In this document: piece after piece, positions 35,953 to 37,203 of the stretch
How positions within the stretch are numbered: the first letter of the stretch is position 1
Layout of the letters: each line of letters starts with the position of its first letter
NCBI GenBank assembly: GCA_022600175.1
Contig: JAHZKW010000096.1
Span: forward strand, 1-37,203
DNA length: 37,203 nucleotides
DNA from: Campylobacterota bacterium
GTDB lineage: Bacteria > Campylobacterota > Campylobacteria > Campylobacterales > QNZT01
Reading direction: 5' to 3'
The notes under the pieces: model-generated
Told to the model about the DNA's origin: nothing
Database searches by the model: none
What the model saw: the letters and a program-made list of their open reading frames with translations, nothing else
Translations under genes and position numbers: made by a program

Positions 35953-37017
35953 ATGAGTAATGCGTTAATTTATGTAGGAACAGCACTGCAATATAACCAA
36001 AATTATAGAAGATATTTAGAAGATACGATTACAAAGCGTGTGGGTGGACTTGATCAAACATTTTTTGTAGAGGAGGATGCAGAGAGAGTATTGCTAGATA
36101 TTCAGCATATGCAAGAGATCTCCTCAAACCTTTTTATTATTGTAACCGAAGGTATGGAGTTTATCAGTAAAGTATTTATAGAACATACTTTAGATTTAGT
36201 AAGTGAGGGTAGCTATACGTTAAGTATTGGACTCTGTATGATTAATATACTTGACGTTAGGCTAGAAGAAGTGTTACCACAGATAGTATTGCAGGAAAAA
36301 TACATGCAACAACTCTTTTTCTTTTATGATAGCTTATCCCAGATGAATACTTTTGAGAGTCAACTTTCTCGTTTTGAGATAAGTTATCAAAAGAGCTCAT
36401 TTATTAATGGCGTTGTTACTTATATGCTAAAGGCAAAAGGAGACCAACAATTCAAAGATTTGTTTTTAGTGGTTGATGAAAAGTTTTATGAACAGACTAT
36501 TTTAGGAGATGATCTCTCTAAACACATCGTTGATTGTTTGATTGATAAAGAGATGACAATTACCTGTGCCGAGAGTTGTACTGGGGGTATGATCGCTAGT
36601 AGATTAGTGAACAACAGCGGTATCTCTGCTATCTTTGAGGGGAGTGTAGTGAGCTACTCCAATGATGTGAAATCTAGATTGATAGGGGTGAGTGAGCAGA
36701 CATTACACAGACATGGTGCAGTGAGTGAGTCGTGCGTGCGTGAGATGCTTACAGGTGTGATGCACAAATTTGAAGCAGATATTGCCTTAGCAGTGAGTGG
36801 TATTGCAGGGCCAGATGGGGGTACAGAAGAGAAGCCTGTAGGGACAATTTTTATCGGGGTTAAAAGCATAGTGCAGGGGATGAAGATAGAAAAATTACAG
36901 TTAAACGGTAATCGTAACCATATTCAAGAAAGTACCGTTTTATCGGTCTTTAAATTGCTTATACAAAGTCATAAATCACTTTTTTTCAAAAAAGTATCAA
37001 AAAGCCTTGACATGTAA
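35953..37017 (+). CDS. CinA-like protein with C-terminal NMN amidohydrolase domain
   Basis: 354 residues from the ATG at 35953 (AAAGGAA upstream; a frame start at 35938 has no ribosome site). The C-terminal half (about 190-345) is a PncC/CinA-C domain: CAESCTGGMIASRL, VVSYSN, HGAVSE, SGIAGPDGG and KPVGTIFIG are all present. This domain deamidates nicotinamide mononucleotide in NAD recycling. The N-terminal half (1-180) has the length of the CinA molybdopterin-binding-like domain but hardly any recognisable motif, so it is highly diverged. The stop codon lies inside the spacer of the tRNA-Lys promoter. Confidence 0.85.
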   Translation: MSNALIYVGTALQYNQNYRRYLEDTITKRVGGLDQTFFVEEDAERVLLDIQHMQEISSNLFIIVTEGMEFISKVFIEHTLDLVSEGSYTLSIGLCMINILDVRLEEVLPQIVLQEKYMQQLFFFYDSLSQMNTFESQLSRFEISYQKSSFINGVVTYMLKAKGDQQFKDLFLVVDEKFYEQTILGDDLSKHIVDCLIDKEMTITCAESCTGGMIASRLVNNSGISAIFEGSVVSYSNDVKSRLIGVSEQTLHRHGAVSESCVREMLTGVMHKFEADIALAVSGIAGPDGGTEEKPVGTIFIGVKSIVQGMKIEKLQLNGNRNHIQESTVLSVFKLLIQSHKSLFFKKVSKSLDM

Positions 37018-37035
37018 AAAAAAATTCTATATAAT
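37007..37035 (+). promoter_or_regulatory. Perfect consensus sigma-70 promoter of tRNA-Lys
   Basis: TTGACA (37007-37012), a 17-bp spacer and TATAAT (37030-37035) match the consensus at every base. The -35 lies within the last codons of the cinA-like gene, and the -10 is 43 bases before the tRNA. An imperfect repeat (CTTGTC...GACAAG) follows at about 37046-37061. Confidence 0.9.
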
Positions 37036-37078
37036 TCCACCTCACTTGTCAAATAGACAAGGGAAAAGAGCAAGAAAT

Positions 37079-37154
37079 GACTCGTTAGCTCAGCCGGTAG
37101 AGCATCTCCCTTTTAAGGAGGTGGCCGTTGGTTCGAATCCAACACGGGTCACCA
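37079..37154 (+). tRNA. tRNA-Lys (anticodon UUU)
   Basis: A complete cloverleaf: acceptor GACTCGT pairs with ACGGGTC (one G-U), the D-arm includes TAGCTCAGCCGGTAGAG, the anticodon loop CTTTTAA gives anticodon TTT, and the T-arm has GGTTCGAATCC. The CCA end is encoded (37152-37154). A small stem (TCATTGT/ACAATGA) follows at about 37157-37180; what lies beyond 37185 cannot be told from this window. Confidence 0.97.
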
Positions 37155-37203
37155 TTTCATTGTTATTTAAAGTACAATGAGGTATTTTCGGGTTCCCTGC
37201 AAA

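Noticed and set aside
37157-37180. A terminator after tRNA-Lys
   Set aside because: The 7-bp stem has a long loop and no U-run, and the window ends too soon to judge whether another tRNA or gene follows in the same transcript.

Overview
The window looks like a chromosomal segment of a free-living member of the Campylobacterota (Epsilonproteobacteria), probably a Sulfurovum/Sulfurimonas-type sulfur oxidiser. This is an inference from the AT-rich, densely packed genes, the gatA-guaB pair, the neighbouring ileS and cinA-like genes, a CetB-type PAS protein, many exported small proteins and the weak -35 elements. No phage, insertion sequence, CRISPR array or integron is visible, so most of the window is core genome.

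Layout. Positions 84-2181 (minus) hold an exported Met-rich protein, a small membrane protein and a patatin-like lipase. Pyruvate kinase (2342-3769, plus) converges on a beta-CASP metallo-beta-lactamase nuclease (3766-5160, minus). At 5201-6353 two transporter remnants abut back to back: the C-terminal part of a Na+/Ca2+ exchanger (minus) and the C-terminal part of a Na+/phosphate cotransporter (plus, with a second frameshift). This looks like the scar of a deletion. Positions 6405-7557 encode a YjdF-like membrane protein and a CDP-alcohol phosphatidyltransferase. Positions 7571-9281 (minus) carry a small helical protein, a CHAD-domain protein and its overlapping partner. Positions 9334-12225 hold a large histidine kinase with two fused periplasmic binding domains. 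The apparently empty stretch that follows contains rnpB, the RNase P RNA (about 12305-12773, minus), with an enlarged internal region.

Positions 12904-14478 (plus) encode three exported proteins: a CNPC thioredoxin and two tandem cysteine-rich paralogues with near-identical promoters. The minus-strand operon at 14537-18779 is metY, metX, xseB, a nitrilase-fold protein lacking its catalytic cysteine, a ThiF/MoeB-like E1 enzyme and a 66-residue protein. This combines O-acetylhomoserine sulfhydrylation with an adenylating enzyme of the sulfur-carrier type. Opposite it lies the complete AmmeMemoRadiSam operon (amrA, amrS, amrB; 18903-21240). guaB and gatA follow (minus), then a poly-serine lipoprotein (plus) and a PAS energy-taxis protein (minus).

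Positions 26118-32290 (minus) form one tightly coupled efflux operon: a MarR repressor, a periplasmic adaptor, an RND pump, a TolC-type channel and cutA. A perfect 16-bp palindrome lies just upstream of marR and is a probable operator. A methyltransferase is transcribed divergently. ileS (minus) is followed by an overlapping 38-residue membrane microprotein. The window ends with a cinA-like gene and tRNA-Lys(UUU), which is driven by a perfect consensus sigma-70 promoter.
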